A stretch of 13,727 nt of DNA from Anaerolineae bacterium (GCA_027457205.1 DAIDTM010000274.1:1-13727); one strand, 5' to 3'; positions 1 through 6,373 are shown, counted from the first letter of the stretch. Numbers and translations: made by a program. Notes: generated by a model not told the origin, from the sequence alone.

Positions 1-148
1 GCGCAAACATTGCCTGGGGAACCGGTGTGAACGTCGGGTACGGCGTGTAGGTTGGCAGCGGCGTGTACGTCGGCAGCGGCGCGGGCGTGGGCGACGCGCA
101 CGCGGCGAGCAAGAGCGCGAAAAGCACGATGGCGGCAATTCGTTTCAT
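1..148 (-). CDS. Lipoprotein with Thr/Pro/Tyr repeats (N-terminal part, cut by window edge)
   Basis: The first 49 residues are visible. They start MKRIAAIVLF and reach a lipobox LAAC with Cys17, so this is a signal-peptidase-II lipoprotein anchored on the outer face of the cytoplasmic membrane. After the Cys comes a low-complexity linker built from TYTP/TFTP units (PLPTYTPLPTYTPYPTFTP), a style common in surface lipoproteins of Chloroflexota. The working domain lies beyond the window, so no function can be given. The start is supported by GAGGAG about 7 bases upstream of the ATG. The gene has its own promoter (265-293) and a leader of about 110 nt with two hairpins, separating it from the small gene upstream. 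Confidence 0.8.
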   Translation of the reverse strand, partial: MKRIAAIVLFALLLAACASPTPAPLPTYTPLPTYTPYPTFTPVPQAMFA

Positions 149-257
149 CTCGGGTCTCCTCGCGAAGATAAATAAATTGCCTGCTCCGGATAACCAGAGC
201 AGGCACAAACGCTGCATCCTCGCGCCGCCGAGATCGTCAACGGCGCGGTTCTTTAGC
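149..257 (-). promoter_or_regulatory. Structured 5' leader with two hairpins before the lipoprotein gene
   Basis: Read on the minus strand, the first hairpin has arms CGCGCCG/CGGCGCG (247-241 with 227-221, 13-nt loop). The second has 8-bp arms GCCTGCTC/GAGCAGGC (204-197 with 186-179, 10-nt loop) and is followed by AATTTATTTATCTT. The second hairpin plus its T-rich tail resembles an intrinsic terminator. It lies between the promoter and the gene start, as an attenuator would, or it could end a small RNA of about 80-90 nt. I do not recognise a known riboswitch core. Confidence 0.45.
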
Positions 258-264
258 CGATTCG

Positions 265-293
265 ATTATAGCGCGGAATCCGCGCGGCGTCAA
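265..293 (-). promoter_or_regulatory. Sigma70-type promoter for the lipoprotein gene
   Basis: On the minus strand there is TTGACG (293-288), a 17-bp spacer, and a perfect TATAAT (270-265). Predicted transcription start is near 257. The -35 box begins three bases after the stop codon of the small upstream gene (296-469). Confidence 0.65.
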
Positions 294-295
294 AA

Positions 296-469
296 CTATG
301 ACGATGTTGCCGCGTCCTTCGGCGCGGCGTTTTTCAACGCGTCAATCTCTTCTTCCAGTTCGTCGATGCGCGCCTGAATCGACGGGGAAATCGAATGGCG
401 CGGCAGCTGCTGCTTCAACTGTTCCAGTTCGCGCTCCAGCGCGGCGAGATCGGGCACGGCGGTCGGCAT
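296..469 (-). CDS. Small coiled-coil protein of unknown function
   Basis: This is a 57-residue protein beginning MPTAVPDLAALERELEQL. Two heptad-like charged stretches (about residues 7-21 and 30-46) flank a short HSISPS linker, giving a predicted helical hairpin or coiled coil with a polar Ala/Lys/Ser tail. There is no signal peptide or membrane segment. The ATG at 469 is chosen over a GTG 15 bases upstream because GGAGG sits about 6 bases before it. It is flanked by a strong terminator upstream (526-557) and a promoter downstream (265-293), so it is probably a single-gene unit. No clear promoter of its own is seen in 470-525. I do not recognise the family. The good ribosome binding site and tidy spacing argue that it is real. 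Confidence 0.6.
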   Translation of the reverse strand: MPTAVPDLAALERELEQLKQQLPRHSISPSIQARIDELEEEIDALKNAAPKDAATSS

Positions 470-525
470 TATTTCCTCCAACACGAGTATCTACTCTTTG
501 GATGCAGCGGGTCTGGAAAGGGTAC

Positions 526-557
526 AAAAAAGTAGGGACGGGATAACCCGTCCCTAC
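526..557 (-). terminator. Rho-independent terminator of the secreted Gly/Met-rich protein gene
   Basis: A perfect 11-bp stem GTAGGGACGGG/CCCGTCCCTAC (557-547 with 542-532) with loop TTAT is followed directly by TTTTTT on the minus strand. It lies 16 bases after the stop codon at 574. The stem sequence also looks like a dispersed palindromic repeat unit. Confidence 0.88.
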
Positions 558-573
558 CCTCGTAAAGGTCACG

Positions 574-1122
574 TCATTTGGTGGTCGGCGCGGTCCAGAA
601 TCCGCGTCCGCCCATCATCCCACCGCGAAACCCTGCACCTCCCATCATACCGACTCCGAACCCCGCGCCGCCGGTCAAGCCGGGGCACGTGCCGCCGTTC
701 GCGGTAAAGTACTGGTCCATCGCGTTGAGACGGGAGAGTAGCGCGTCCGCCTGCGCCTGCGTCAGCTTGCTGTCTTTCACTGCTTGCTGAATCAGCGCCT
801 TGTGCGCGGCTTGGACATCGTCGTGCAACTTGGTCAGACTGATGTTCTTCGACTGCGCGATCTGCGCGATCGTCTTGCCGGCGCGCAGCTGCGCGTTCAA
901 ATCGTCAAGACTCATTCCGAGCGACTTGGCGACTGCGGTCTGCATCTGCGTCCGCCAATCGACGTTCAAGCCGAGACCGAATCCACCGCGCATCCAGCCC
1001 GGTCCATAACCCGGCACCGGCGTCTGCCCTGTCGTCGGACCTTGCGCCAACGCCAGCGTCGCGCCGAGACCCAACGCGGTAACCACACCGAGTAACACCG
1101 CGACTGCCACAATCTTTTTCAT
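574..1122 (-). CDS. Secreted Gly/Met-rich protein with helical (DUF2680/YckD-like) repeats
   Basis: This 182-residue exported protein begins MKKIVAVAVLLGVVTALGLG, and its signal peptide probably ends at ALAQ (about residue 27). A Gly/Pro linker with Tyr and Trp follows. A helical domain (about 60-142) contains 'AKSLGMSLDDLNAQLRAGKT' and 'SKLTQAQADALLSRLNAMD'. These resemble the repeated helices of small secreted proteins in the DUF2680/YckD group. The C-terminus carries GGAGFGVGMMGG and GFRGGMMGG repeats with a single Cys, possibly metal-binding, though that is only inference. The ATG at 1122 is preferred over the overlapping GTG because GGAGG lies 8 bases upstream. The gene has its own extended -10 promoter, an operator-like dyad in the leader and a strong terminator, so it is monocistronic. 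Function is unknown. Confidence 0.8.
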   Translation of the reverse strand: MKKIVAVAVLLGVVTALGLGATLALAQGPTTGQTPVPGYGPGWMRGGFGLGLNVDWRTQMQTAVAKSLGMSLDDLNAQLRAGKTIAQIAQSKNISLTKLHDDVQAAHKALIQQAVKDSKLTQAQADALLSRLNAMDQYFTANGGTCPGLTGGAGFGVGMMGGAGFRGGMMGGRGFWTAPTTK

Positions 1123-1140
1123 CACACACCTCCAAGATTT

Positions 1141-1159
1141 TACGGAATCGCGTTCCGTA
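1141..1159. promoter_or_regulatory. Operator-like dyad in the leader of the secreted protein gene
   Basis: A perfect 7-bp inverted repeat TACGGAA-N5-TTCCGTA lies just downstream of the predicted transcription start (about 1164) and about 10 bases before the Shine-Dalgarno sequence. Its size and position fit a dimeric repressor operator. It could instead form a small hairpin in the mRNA leader. Confidence 0.35.
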
Positions 1160-1170
1160 TTTCTGAGGTC

Positions 1171-1179
1171 ATTGTAACA
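1171..1179 (-). promoter_or_regulatory. Extended -10 promoter of the secreted protein gene
   Basis: TGTTACAAT on the minus strand combines a TG extension with a 5/6 match to TATAAT. No convincing -35 box is seen at 16-18 bp, which fits an extended -10 type. Predicted start is about 1164, giving a leader of about 42 nt. Confidence 0.4.
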
Positions 1180-1258
1180 AACGGGTGTGAAGAAGTTATG
1201 AACGGGGTGTGCGGTTTGTGTGGATGTCTTGTGTCATCTACGCGCTATGCAACTGCTC

Positions 1259-1290
1259 AACCTCCTGCAGGTTGCAACCTGCGGGAGGTT
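1259..1290. repeat. Palindromic repeat / hairpin downstream of the HD-domain gene
   Basis: Fourteen-base arms AACCTCCTGCAGGT and ACCTGCGGGAGGTT pair with one mismatch around loop TGCA. The hairpin begins 6 bases after the stop codon of the HD gene (1297). No T-run follows on either strand, so it is not a classical intrinsic terminator. It could protect the mRNA 3' end or be a dispersed palindromic repeat. Confidence 0.6.
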
Positions 1291-1296
1291 GGTTAG

Positions 1297-1932
1297 TCAA
1301 ATCTCTCCTCGCACCTCGCGCTCCAGCCGATCAAAAAACGCCGCCATAAACGCGTGCCGTTCGTCCGCGATCTGGCGCGCCGACGCGGTGTGCACGCGTT
1401 CGCGCACCTTGCTCAACTTGACAGCAAATTCCGCGACGGCAGTATGGTTCGCGTTGTGCTGATCGCGCGTCGCAACCGCGTCCGGCGCAACTTGGCTCCA
1501 CAGCCGCTGGTTGAGCGCGCCGGAGATGGCGTACGCGCGCGCGACGCCAATCGCGCCGATCGAATCGAGCTTGTCCGCGTCGAACAAGATTTTCGCTTCC
1601 AGCGTCTGCGGCGGCGTACTGCCGCGAAATCGATGCGCGGCAATCGCGTGCGCGACGGCATCGGCGCGCGCCGGCGCAACGCAGCGCGCGACCAGAATCG
1701 CATGGGCGCGCGCGGCAGCCATTTGCGCGTGATCGCCCTGACCGGTCGCATCTTCCTCCGCGCGCGCAATGTCGTGCAGAAGCGCCGCCGCGCGGACGAT
1801 CTCGACGTCCGCGCCTTCCGCGCGCGCCAGCCGCTCGGCAAGCGCCAGCACGCGCAGGACATGATCGAAATCGTGTCCGCTCCCCGCGCCGGCGTAATAG
1901 GCGCGCGCCTCGTCCACTGTGACCATCGACAT
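1297..1932 (-). CDS. HD-domain phosphohydrolase
   Basis: This 211-residue cytoplasmic protein belongs to the HD superfamily of metal-dependent phosphohydrolases, YedJ-like in overall layout. Visible metal-site residues are His24 (in GHDFDHVLRV), His53-Asp54 (LLHDIARAEED), His68 (GDHAQMA), His99 (IAAHRF) and the later aspartates of FDADKLDSIG. The first His, then HD, then a DADKLD motif is typical of this small stand-alone subfamily, whose substrate is usually unknown (a nucleotide is likely). The ATG at 1932 is supported by GGAG 8 bases upstream. Its start region abuts the plus-strand acylphosphatase promoter (1952-1960), so the two genes are divergent. On the minus strand a TATTAT (1961-1956) could be its own -10. 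Substrate cannot be read from the sequence. Confidence 0.85.
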   Translation of the reverse strand: MSMVTVDEARAYYAGAGSGHDFDHVLRVLALAERLARAEGADVEIVRAAALLHDIARAEEDATGQGDHAQMAAARAHAILVARCVAPARADAVAHAIAAHRFRGSTPPQTLEAKILFDADKLDSIGAIGVARAYAISGALNQRLWSQVAPDAVATRDQHNANHTAVAEFAVKLSKVRERVHTASARQIADERHAFMAAFFDRLEREVRGEI

Positions 1933-1951
1933 TTGTGTCTCCGTTCAGAAA

Positions 1952-1960
1952 TGGTATAAT
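1952..1960 (+). promoter_or_regulatory. Extended -10 promoter for acylphosphatase
   Basis: TGGTATAAT gives a TG extension plus a perfect TATAAT. Upstream there is only a weak TTGTGT at 1933-1938 (16-bp spacer). Predicted start is near 1967, giving a leader of about 57 nt. The same bases read as TATTAT on the other strand, so the promoter of the divergent HD gene may overlap. Confidence 0.6.
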
Positions 1961-2023
1961 AGCGATTGCAGGCGGAAGAACGGCTGGGCAAAGGTTCTCC
2001 GTCTGAAATGGGAAATGCAGAAA

Positions 2024-2311
2024 ATGTCCGCCCTCTCGAATGCCCGCGTGACCGCCATTGTAACCGGAATGGTGCAAGGTGTAAACTTTCGATGGTTCAC
2101 GCAGCGCCGCGCGGCGGCGCTGGGGTTGGTCGGGCGCGTCCGCAATCGTTCCGATGGTTCGGTGGAGGTGGTCGCGGAGGGCCCGCGCGATGCGCTGGAA
2201 CGATTGCTAGATGCGGCGCGGCAAGGTCCGCCGTCTGCCGTCGTCGAAAATGTGGACGCCCAGTGGGATGCGGCGACCGGAGAATTTAGTCGATTTGAAA
2301 TCCGCTTTTAA
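2024..2311 (+). CDS. acyP: Acylphosphatase
   Basis: This 95-residue protein has the normal length for acylphosphatase, which hydrolyses carboxyl-phosphate mixed anhydrides such as acetyl phosphate or 1,3-bisphosphoglycerate in the cytosol. The phosphate-binding loop GMVQGVNFR (residues 15-23) ends in the catalytic Arg23. Asn41, which orients the catalytic water, lies in GRVRNRSDGSVEVVAEG (37-53). Both fall at the same numbers as in the classical enzyme. The C-terminal strand FSRFEIRF closes the ferredoxin-like fold. The start is ATG 2024, and an in-frame ATG at 2015 is possible since only a weak GGGA precedes either. A strong extended -10 promoter lies upstream. The FecR-like gene follows within 36 bases and is probably co-transcribed. 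Confidence 0.93.
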   Translation: MSALSNARVTAIVTGMVQGVNFRWFTQRRAAALGLVGRVRNRSDGSVEVVAEGPRDALERLLDAARQGPPSAVVENVDAQWDAATGEFSRFEIRF

Positions 2312-2347
2312 TCCGTGCCGGCGCGTGATGCCTCAGGTTGTGCGCCG

Positions 2348-3559
2348 ATGATCCGCAAGAATCCGGAGCGCGTCGCGTGGCTGGTGATCCTAGGTTCGTT
2401 TGCCACGTTCCTTTTGCTGTGTACGACCGTCCCCTTCGGCGTCCAGTATTATCTCCGCCACGCCATGTCGTCGCAGACCGCAACGCTTGAAGTCATCGGT
2501 GGAACGCCGCGCTATCGCCTGCCGGGCGCGGTCGCGCCCATTGCCGCCACCAAGACCGTTCAATTGCCCGAAGGGACCTCGATCGAAACCGACGAGAATT
2601 CACGCGGCATTCTGACCTTCTACGACGGCAGCACCACGATTCTCTTCCCCAGCACGCAGATCACGTTGCATGCGATGCGCGTGCCGACTTTTCCCTGGGG
2701 CATCGAACCGATCATGCTGTGGATTGACGAGGCGCGCGGACGGATCCGCATCGGCGCAGCGCCGCTGGTAACGCAGGGGAACAACTCAACGCCGGGACGC
2801 GATTTTCAGGTGCGCACGCCGCAGCTGACCGCGACGCTCGCGGAGGGAAGTTACGCGGTCGAAGTGACCGCGGACGCGTCGCAGATCATCGTGACCGATG
2901 GCAACGCGGCGGTGACGGCGCAGGACCGCACGGTGCAGGTCGGACGGCGGCAGCGCACCGTGGCGACGCTGGGGCAGCCGCCGCTGCCGCCATTGCCTGC
3001 CGCGCAGGACATTATGGTCAACGGCGATTTCAACGATCCGCTCGCGCGCGGCTGGAGCATCGTGCGCGAACCCAGCAACGATCCAACGATTCTGCCGGGG
3101 AATATTACCGTAACATCGCTCGGCGACCGCAACGCCGTTCATATCCTACGCACCAATTCCAATCAGACCAGCGCGATCACCGGCATCATCCAGCAGATCA
3201 ACCGCGAGGTTTCGGACTATCGCTCCGTGAGTCTCTCCGCCGACATTCGGATTCACTATCAAAGTTTGTCGGGCGGCGGCATCCTCAGTTCGGAATATCC
3301 GCTGATCCTGCGGCTGCAGTATCAGGACGTTTATGGAAGTCAGGCAGAATGGGTGCACGGTTTCTACATCCAGAACCTGACGCACAATCCAACGAACAAC
3401 GGCGAACAGGTCCCGCCGGATGTGTGGGTGCCGTTTGAAGCCGGCAATCTGTTCGATACGCTCGACCCCAAACCGTTCAAAATCACCTCGCTGCAAATCT
3501 ACGCGTCCGGCTGGGACTACGATTCGTATGTCACCGGAGTTCGTCTCGTAGTCGAATAG
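2348..3559 (+). CDS. Membrane-anchored FecR-like protein with C-terminal beta-sandwich-like region
   Basis: This 403-residue protein has a short positive N-terminus (MIRKNPERVAW) and one transmembrane helix (about residues 9-31). The rest is therefore predicted outside the membrane. Residues about 45-205 resemble a FecR-type beta-rich domain, with TFYDGSTTILFPSTQITL, then RTPQLTATLAEGSYAVEV and the closing DGNAAVTAQDRTVQVGRRQR. After a PPLPPLP hinge, the C-terminal 180 residues begin NGDFNDPLARGWSIV, the usual opening of a galactose-binding-like (carbohydrate-binding) jelly roll. In other bacteria FecR domains sense envelope signals with ECF sigma factors, but none is visible here. The likely start is ATG 2348; a GTG at 2315 is possible. 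The TAG stop lies in the left arm of the 3556-3624 inverted repeat. The specific role is unknown. Confidence 0.75.
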   Translation: MIRKNPERVAWLVILGSFATFLLLCTTVPFGVQYYLRHAMSSQTATLEVIGGTPRYRLPGAVAPIAATKTVQLPEGTSIETDENSRGILTFYDGSTTILFPSTQITLHAMRVPTFPWGIEPIMLWIDEARGRIRIGAAPLVTQGNNSTPGRDFQVRTPQLTATLAEGSYAVEVTADASQIIVTDGNAAVTAQDRTVQVGRRQRTVATLGQPPLPPLPAAQDIMVNGDFNDPLARGWSIVREPSNDPTILPGNITVTSLGDRNAVHILRTNSNQTSAITGIIQQINREVSDYRSVSLSADIRIHYQSLSGGGILSSEYPLILRLQYQDVYGSQAEWVHGFYIQNLTHNPTNNGEQVPPDVWVPFEAGNLFDTLDPKPFKITSLQIYASGWDYDSYVTGVRLVVE

Positions 3560-3624
3560 TCGCCTAGTCTGGTGGTCATGTCGTCTGACTACTTGACTAT
3601 TCGGCTATCAGACTAGACGACTAT
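3556..3624. repeat. 16-bp inverted repeat between convergent genes, carrying both stop codons
   Basis: The arms ATAGTCGCCTAGTCTG (3556-3571) and CAGACTAGACGACTAT (3609-3624) pair with a single mismatch across a 37-nt centre. The centre is itself made of GACTA/CTATC-like words. The left arm supplies the TAG stop of the FecR-like gene and the right arm the TAG stop of radC on the other strand. It probably folds as a two-sided transcript end, although no T-run follows. Confidence 0.7.
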
Positions 3625-4334
3625 CCAAATCCTAATCCCCGTTCCTTCAAACTCACGAACTTGGCTCCCGCGCCAATCACCAGATGGTCTAACACGTCGA
3701 TGTCCAGAATCTTCCCGGCTTTGACGATTTCCCCGGTCACCGCGACATCTTCCGGCGACGGCGTTGGATCGCCGGACGGATGGTTGTGCGCGATGATCAG
3801 CCCGGCGCAATTCTGGCGCACCGCCTCGCGGAAAAGCTCCGTCACGCGGACGACCGTCGTGTGGAGCGAGCCGCGGTAAACGGTCGGCATCGCCAGCACG
3901 CGGTTCTTGGTGTCCAGCAGAATCGTCCGCATCGTCTCCTGCTCCAGCACACTCATCTCGGACAGGAGATTCGCCGCGTCCGCCGGGGATTTGATCATCG
4001 GTCGTTCTTCCGGCGACGCGGCGAGCAGTCGGCGTCCCAGTTCAAACACGGCTTGCAGTTCGGTCGCCTTGGCGTCTCCCAGCCCCTTGATGTTCGTCAG
4101 TTCGCTGAACGGCAACCGCGCCAAGCCCGCCAAGCCGCCGCACTCTTTGAGCAGGCGTTCCGCCAAGTGCAGCACGTGTTCGCCGTGCAGTCCCGTCCGC
4201 AGAATGATCGCGATCAACTCCTCATTCTTGAGCGCGGCAGGTCCGAGATGCCGCAGCCGCTCGCGCGGCAAATCGTTCTTGTCGACCGAATCGAGCAGGT
4301 ACTCGGGTGTCTTCGATGCCTCCGGGGATAGCAT
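3621..4334 (-). CDS. radC: RadC family JAB1/MPN metalloprotein
   Basis: This 237-residue protein has the usual RadC length and order. A helix-hairpin-helix (IKGLGDAKATEL, about residues 82-93) is followed by a JAB1/MPN domain with the zinc-site motif HNHPSGD (183-189) and downstream PTPSPED. The family was first described as DNA repair protein RadC, but its biochemical role is unsettled and it has been linked to transformation and recombination. The start is ATG 4334 because GGAGGAGG lies 5 bases upstream. An in-frame GTG at 4400 would overlap the cpaF stop as GTGA but lacks a good ribosome site. It is probably the last gene of the group read from about 6230, 62 bases after cpaF. Its TAG stop is inside an inverted-repeat arm. 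Confidence 0.94.
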   Translation of the reverse strand: MLSPEASKTPEYLLDSVDKNDLPRERLRHLGPAALKNEELIAIILRTGLHGEHVLHLAERLLKECGGLAGLARLPFSELTNIKGLGDAKATELQAVFELGRRLLAASPEERPMIKSPADAANLLSEMSVLEQETMRTILLDTKNRVLAMPTVYRGSLHTTVVRVTELFREAVRQNCAGLIIAHNHPSGDPTPSPEDVAVTGEIVKAGKILDIDVLDHLVIGAGAKFVSLKERGLGFG

Positions 4335-4396
4335 CTTTGCCTCCTCCAGTAAATTGTGACCCACTCCAACCTTCCGCAGGTTACTGATTGCCTCCG

Positions 4397-5821
4397 TCAC
4401 CTGCGCCGCACATCGCTTGCCGCGCCTGCGCCGAACATTTCCGGCGGAAGCTTAAAGCCGTGGGTTTCCAGTCGCGGCGTGAACTTGGGACGAATGCCAG
4501 TGGTTTGCGTCTCGCCGATCACCTTGCCGCTCGCGTCCACCCCACGCTCGACAAAGCGAAACACGTCCTGCATCACGACCACGTCGCCTTCCATGCCTTG
4601 CACTTCAGTGATCTGCACGATCTTGCGCGAGCCGTCGCGCATCCGCGACGTCTGCACGATCAAATCGATGGCGGAAGCGATCTGCTCGCGGATGACCTTG
4701 ATCGGAAAATCGATGCCTGCCATCAGCGCCATCGTTTCGAGCCGACTGATCGTGTCGCGCGGCGTGTTCGCGTGCAGCGTCGTCAGCGAGCCATCGTGCC
4801 CCGTGTTCATCGCTTGCAGCATATCGAGCGCGGCGGCGTCGCGCACCTCGCCGACGATGATCCGTTCCGGGCGCATCCGCAGCGAGTTGACGACCAGATC
4901 GCGAATGGTCACGCGCCCAGTGCCGTCCGGATCGGGCGGGCGCGCTTCCAGCCGGACGACGTGCGGTTTGGCAAGATGCAGTTCCGCCGAGTCTTCGATC
5001 GTCACGATGCGGTCGTCTTCCGGAATAAAATTCGAGAGGACGGTGAGCAGCGTGGTCTTGCCGCTGCCGGTCCCGCCGGAGACGATGATGTTCAGGCGCG
5101 ACACCACACACGCATGCAGAAACTCGGACATGGGCGGCGTCAGCGATCCAAGCTGCATCAAGTCTTCGATCTGGAGCTTCTTTTTGGAGAACTTGCGGAT
5201 AGTGAGCGTCGGTCCGTCAATCGCGCTCGGCGGAATGATGACGTTCACACGCGAACCATCCGGCAACCGCGCGTCCACCATCGGCCATTTGCGGTCGACG
5301 CGGCGACCGAGCGGGCGGATGATCCGGTCGATCACGCGATAGACGTGCGCCTCGTCGTCGAAATGGATCGGGGTCTCTAGCACGCGCCCTTTTTGCTCGA
5401 TGTAAACGTGGTCGGGTCCATTCACCATCACTTCGGTGATCGTCGGATCATCCAGCAGCGGCTCGATCGGACCAAAACCGACCAGCTCGTTCACCACGTC
5501 ACGTTCGAGTTGCTGCGCCTCATCCAGCGTCAGGTTCACGCCGGCGGATTTGTAGAGCGCGGCGAAACGCTCGTGAATCCGCGCGAGCGTTTTATCGTCG
5601 CGATGGATTTCGTCTGGCTTGCCCAGGGCGAGGATGATTTGATCGATCAGCCATTGACGCAGTTTGATGTTAAGTTTGCCGGCGGTTGCCGCGCCGGGTT
5701 TAGGCGGCTCACTCGCGGCGGGAGCCGACGCGACTGCCGCACCAGCGGCGGGCGGCGTTTCGGCGATTTGAATCTTCTCCGGCGATTTGGTGGCTTGCAC
5801 TCGGTCTAACAAAGTAGACAT
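4397..5821 (-). CDS. cpaF: CpaF/TadA-type secretion or pilus ATPase
   Basis: This 474-residue cytoplasmic ATPase of the type II/IV secretion superfamily powers Flp/Tad pilus assembly or protein export. After an Ala/Pro-rich N-terminal linker (about 20-48) comes the CpaF N-terminal domain, with GFGPIEPLLDDPTITEVMVNG (114-134). The C-terminal ATPase has a Walker A GGTGSGKTT (249-257), an acidic box DRIVTIEDSAEL (270-281), a Walker B region RIIVGEVRD (320-328) and a His box GHDGSLTTLHAN (341-352). All key residues are present. The start ATG has GAGG 5 bases upstream. Its usual partners tadB, tadC, the flp pilin and cpaE are not in the window; it sits instead between a small conserved gene and radC. 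It may serve a locus elsewhere in the genome. Confidence 0.94.
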   Translation of the reverse strand: MSTLLDRVQATKSPEKIQIAETPPAAGAAVASAPAASEPPKPGAATAGKLNIKLRQWLIDQIILALGKPDEIHRDDKTLARIHERFAALYKSAGVNLTLDEAQQLERDVVNELVGFGPIEPLLDDPTITEVMVNGPDHVYIEQKGRVLETPIHFDDEAHVYRVIDRIIRPLGRRVDRKWPMVDARLPDGSRVNVIIPPSAIDGPTLTIRKFSKKKLQIEDLMQLGSLTPPMSEFLHACVVSRLNIIVSGGTGSGKTTLLTVLSNFIPEDDRIVTIEDSAELHLAKPHVVRLEARPPDPDGTGRVTIRDLVVNSLRMRPERIIVGEVRDAAALDMLQAMNTGHDGSLTTLHANTPRDTISRLETMALMAGIDFPIKVIREQIASAIDLIVQTSRMRDGSRKIVQITEVQGMEGDVVVMQDVFRFVERGVDASGKVIGETQTTGIRPKFTPRLETHGFKLPPEMFGAGAASDVRRR

Positions 5822-5861
5822 GCTTCCTCAACTTATCGATCCGAATACGCAAACGATGCAG

Positions 5862-6167
5862 TCAATCCCCTTTCCCGGCGTCCGGCTGAGCGGTTTCGCG
5901 CGGCAGGATCCAGGCGATCTGATTCTTGTTGACGATGATCACCTCGGTCGAGTAGAGCGGGCGCTCGCCGTTCACCGCGTACACCTCCGCGTGCGTGATC
6001 GCGAGAAACGCTTCGGCGCTGTTCATTTCGTCCTTCAGTCGATTGTCCGGCGCGAGGTGCAAGTCGCCGTGAATGATCGAATCCTGGACGCGCGCGACGA
6101 CCGCCACGGTCTGCTTGCTCACATGGGTAGTGTAATACTTGCCCTTGGCGTCTACTCGAAAATCCAT
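5862..6167 (-). CDS. Small conserved protein (DUF6812-like) upstream of cpaF
   Basis: This 101-residue protein has no signal peptide or membrane segment. It begins MDFRVDAKGKYYTTHVSKQT. The central part VQDSIIHGDLHLAPDNRLKDEMNSAEAFLAITHAEVY follows the pattern of a small beta-rich family (G-x-hhh, then RL-x-D-x-hN, then FhhhT-x-A), which I tentatively match to DUF6812. No catalytic residues are obvious, and family function is unknown to me. The ATG at 6167 is chosen because GGAGA lies 4 bases upstream and a promoter with TATAAT (6231-6259) lies just beyond, so longer readings through that promoter are unlikely. Forty bases separate it from cpaF, suggesting one transcript with cpaF and radC. 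Confidence 0.75.
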   Translation of the reverse strand: MDFRVDAKGKYYTTHVSKQTVAVVARVQDSIIHGDLHLAPDNRLKDEMNSAEAFLAITHAEVYAVNGERPLYSTEVIIVNKNQIAWILPRETAQPDAGKGD

Positions 6168-6230
6168 AGGTTCTCCATCCCAGCGCGGCGCACTGTGTAC
6201 CGCTGCCGCGACGAAAGCCGAACTGAGTTC

Positions 6231-6259
6231 ATTATAGAGTACGCCGATAGGTTCCGCAA
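6231..6259 (-). promoter_or_regulatory. Promoter of the small conserved gene-cpaF-radC group
   Basis: On the minus strand TTGCGG (6259-6254), a 17-bp spacer and a perfect TATAAT (6236-6231) are followed by a leader of about 57 nt to the ATG at 6167. Confidence 0.55.
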
Positions 6260-6335
6260 GGGGGAAATTTGGACTGGTCGAATGTGAGTGCGCGCTCGCG
6301 CCGGACTGGATTTTTCGAGCGAATCGGCGTTCGAT

Positions 6336-6364
6336 TTGCGCGTTGCTGCCTTTTGTGCTAGAAT
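6336..6364 (+). promoter_or_regulatory. Promoter of tRNA-Trp
   Basis: TTGCGC (6336-6341), a 17-bp spacer and TAGAAT (6359-6364) with a TG extension at 6356-6357 place the transcription start about 3 bases before the tRNA. It is back-to-back with the minus-strand promoter at 6231-6259. Confidence 0.7.
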
Positions 6365-6373
6365 GCGCGCGAT

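Noticed and set aside
149..257. Known riboswitch in the lipoprotein leader
   Set aside because: I compared it from memory with the c-di-GMP, c-di-AMP, fluoride, preQ1 and guanidine types and found no matching core. It is kept only as an unclassified structured leader.
4335..4400. Longer RadC start at GTG 4400, overlapping the cpaF stop as GTGA
   Set aside because: The ATG at 4334 has a near-ideal GGAGGAGG ribosome site, and the extra 22 residues do not look like a RadC N-terminus.
4356..5380. Two overlapping plus-strand frames of about 330 codons opposite cpaF
   Set aside because: Both mirror the cpaF codon pattern. CpaF on the minus strand has every catalytic motif.
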